Assembly: GCF_002775205.1 (NCBI RefSeq)
Contig: NC_036461.1
Span: forward strand, 10,391,015-10,455,014
Origin: Xiphophorus maculatus
Lineage: Eukaryota; Chordata; Actinopteri; Cyprinodontiformes; Poeciliidae
Direction of reading: 5' to 3'
Length of the DNA: 64,000 bases
The notes under the pieces are model-generated. The model had not been told where the DNA came from. It saw only the letters and a list, made by a program, of their open reading frames with translations, and did not search any database. The stretch's first letter is position 1. Each line of letters begins with the position of its first letter. Below, in pieces: positions 62,225 to 64,000 of the stretch. The position numbers and the translations under genes are program-made.

Positions 62225-63940
62225 ATGCCCAAACGAACTTGTCCTTTTCCTGAATCCTTCTCTTCCCAGTACAAAATACATATCGGGCAGCGGGAGATAA
62301 ACAGTTACGGAGTGTTTGGAAATAAATATAGGCAAGAAATATACGGTAAGTAATGGTTGTGGACCACGGACCATCGCTGTTGCTCCCTGTTAGCCACGGT
62401 GTTAGCTTCGTTGCGCACATTTGCTTGTGGTTCTCTGCATTTGCAGCTGCTGTTTACGCACTTGTTTTTGTTAAACAGCTGGTTGAGTCTCTTGTATGAT
62501 TGCTTTACTCTTCCCCTCCCTTTCTGTCTCTTATAGAAAAGACAAAAAACCTGCTTTTCAATGGTGCGAAAGCTGTAGTGGGGAAAATATGGTCTGGAGA
62601 GGAGAAGTGCCCAGATTCACAGTTTAAAGAACAACACACTGCATGCAGTCAGACACTCCTGAGAGGACAGACACTTATTGGGCAGGATGGGAAACTCACA
62701 AGAACACATGCTGTACAAGGTAAGTTCAGACTATTGGTCTCATGGTCAAAAATTATGCACAGCAAAGAAATTTTAAATATTTAAACGAACGTTGTGAAGA
62801 ACAACATCTCATCCGCAATACACGTGGTGCAGGACTAGATCATAGGCCAGAGAAACTTTCCTGATAACCGTTATAATGCTGCCTGCACAATAGTTAGGTT
62901 TCCTGTTATACCAAAACAAGCCTGAAACAGAGAGGATGCAACCGGAAGAATGGTTTAGGTTTTGTAAATTTTTGAAGCAGAGTATAATACATGACTCCAA
63001 CAATCTTTTTGTTTATGCACTTTTTAAATGCATAAAGATTGTGCATTTACACTTTTGTTTGTTGTCTGTATTTTGTTCTCTAATTTGTGTTTTTATTAAC
63101 TACTGTCCACAGAGAGCTGTTTTGGTTCGTAACTGTGTGCCCAAGCATCCAATTTTTGACTCCTAACTTGAAGTACTTCCACATATTAGACATTAACCTG
63201 CAACAATTTGGACAAAGCAGATACTACAGCCACCATACTTATTTTAAATCAGTAACTCAAAGCCAGTAAAAGTTTTGATCCAAACACTACTGACTTTTAA
63301 AGGCACTTTATGTTCCGATCCATAAATGCTTCACAGTTGCAGGAAGGTGAACTCTTCTCACACCCAGCGGTTTGAAGGAATATGGTAGTGGTAAATGTAA
63401 TTAATGCCACATCTGTTGTTGTTTCTACATTCCTCTGCACTGGTATGACTGGTAGGTACCAGATCCTTCATAAAGCCAGGATCTACAACATTTGCTTTTA
63501 GATTTAGGGTTTAACTTTGATTCAAACCATTATTTCAGCTGAACTCCAAGATGAAATTGTTTCTTGACTTCTGTTGGTTTTAAGTAATTACACAGTTGTT
63601 TAAATATGTATTACACCAAGAATATATCTACAATACACGGATTGGATGAGCTTACCTGTTTTCTTTTTCTGGCAGAAACATTGTTAAACAGTTAATGCTT
63701 TGTGCCAGCAGATGTCAGGCTTGGCCTGTGCTTGCAAGATTGCAAGCTTTTAATGTCTGAGCCTAAATGGGTGTATTTTTATGTAGGTGTGCCGGCGGCT
63801 CCCACAGGCTGCTGTGTTTGTCATAAAAATCAGGGTTCCAGGACGCTGTGTTCCCAGTGTGACAGACTGGCTTGTGCTTCTTGTACCAGACAATGTTCCA
63901 GCTGTTGCAGCCTGTGCTGCTCCATCTGCACCATCATAGA
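62225..63940 (+). CDS. siva1: Apoptosis regulatory protein Siva, exons 1-3 (last exon beyond the window)
   Basis: Coding exons are 62225-62345, 62537-62719 and 63787-63940; phases agree and give 152 full codons. The protein starts MPKRTCPFPESFSSQYKIHI, very like mammalian SIVA1 (MPKR-CPF). It keeps the second-exon core EKTKNLLFNGAKA and GQTLIGQDGKL. Exon 3 encodes a cysteine-rich zinc-binding-type region (CCVCHK, CSQCDR, CASCTR, then CSSCCSLCCSIC). SIVA binds the CD27 tail and other partners and acts in apoptosis and p53 control. Exon 3 ends in phase 2 at donor GA|GTAAGT, and the family needs about 20 more residues, so the gene is cut by the window edge rather than broken. It stands in the same order after inf2 and adss1 as in human. 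Confidence 0.96.
62720..63786. other. siva1 intron 2, no other gene
   Basis: A 1.07-kb AT-rich intron. The open frames at 62936-63166 and 63087-63269 have no recognisable features. Confidence 0.5.
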
Positions 63941-64000
63941 GTAAGTTTAACTTCTCCCCTGTCTTTACCTATACATTGTCTTGCAAAAGTTTTAATGCTG

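Overview
The window reads as nuclear genomic DNA of a ray-finned (teleost) fish. It holds split vertebrate genes with GT-AG (and two GC-AG) introns, many decayed Tc1/mariner copies of the kinds common in fish genomes, and long simple repeats. The species cannot be read from the sequence. Five protein-coding genes can be reconstructed exon by exon, with phases that agree at every junction.

Left part (1-26.5 kb): a minus-strand gene, dnajc17 (J-domain plus RRM splicing-associated cochaperone), runs from its start codon at 26538 down to its tenth coding exon at 7514. Its expected last exon is not visible. A plus-strand gene of the CDC42EP/Borg type (single coding exon 1119-1718, CRIB motif and Borg C-terminal motif) lies on the far side of exon 10, where it would be nested in the last dnajc17 intron. 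As I recall the human map, C15orf62 sits inside DNAJC17 in the same way, so the last dnajc17 exon probably lies left of position 1. The 3' UTR of the nested gene carries a decayed second copy of its own C-terminal coding segment.

Middle (26.5-30.6 kb): the dnajc17 promoter has a ZNF143/Staf-like element and a CRE-like element, followed by a 109-bp AT repeat and AT-rich spacer.

Right part (30.6-64 kb), all plus strand: inf2 (formin; DID, FH1, FH2 and WH2/DAD-like regions; 20 shared coding exons and two alternative last exons, one ending in a CVLQ CAAX box), then adss1 (muscle-type adenylosuccinate synthetase, 13 exons, complete, 456 codons), then siva1 (first three exons; last exon beyond the window). 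INF2-ADSS1-SIVA1 is also the gene order on human 14q32, while DNAJC17 and C15orf62 are on human 15q15, so the window joins two human blocks.

Introns and spacers are mostly AT-rich sequence without genes. They contain at least a dozen Tc1/mariner-like fragments of three or more families, three long microsatellites, a cluster of CACATGTG palindromes, a perfect 30-bp palindrome and several strong hairpins. I saw no tRNA, rRNA or CRISPR array. No clearly new biological system was found. The most useful observations are the nested gene with its duplicated C-terminal motif, the paired CAAX/non-CAAX inf2 ends with their own poly(A) signals, and the promoter motifs of dnajc17 and siva1.
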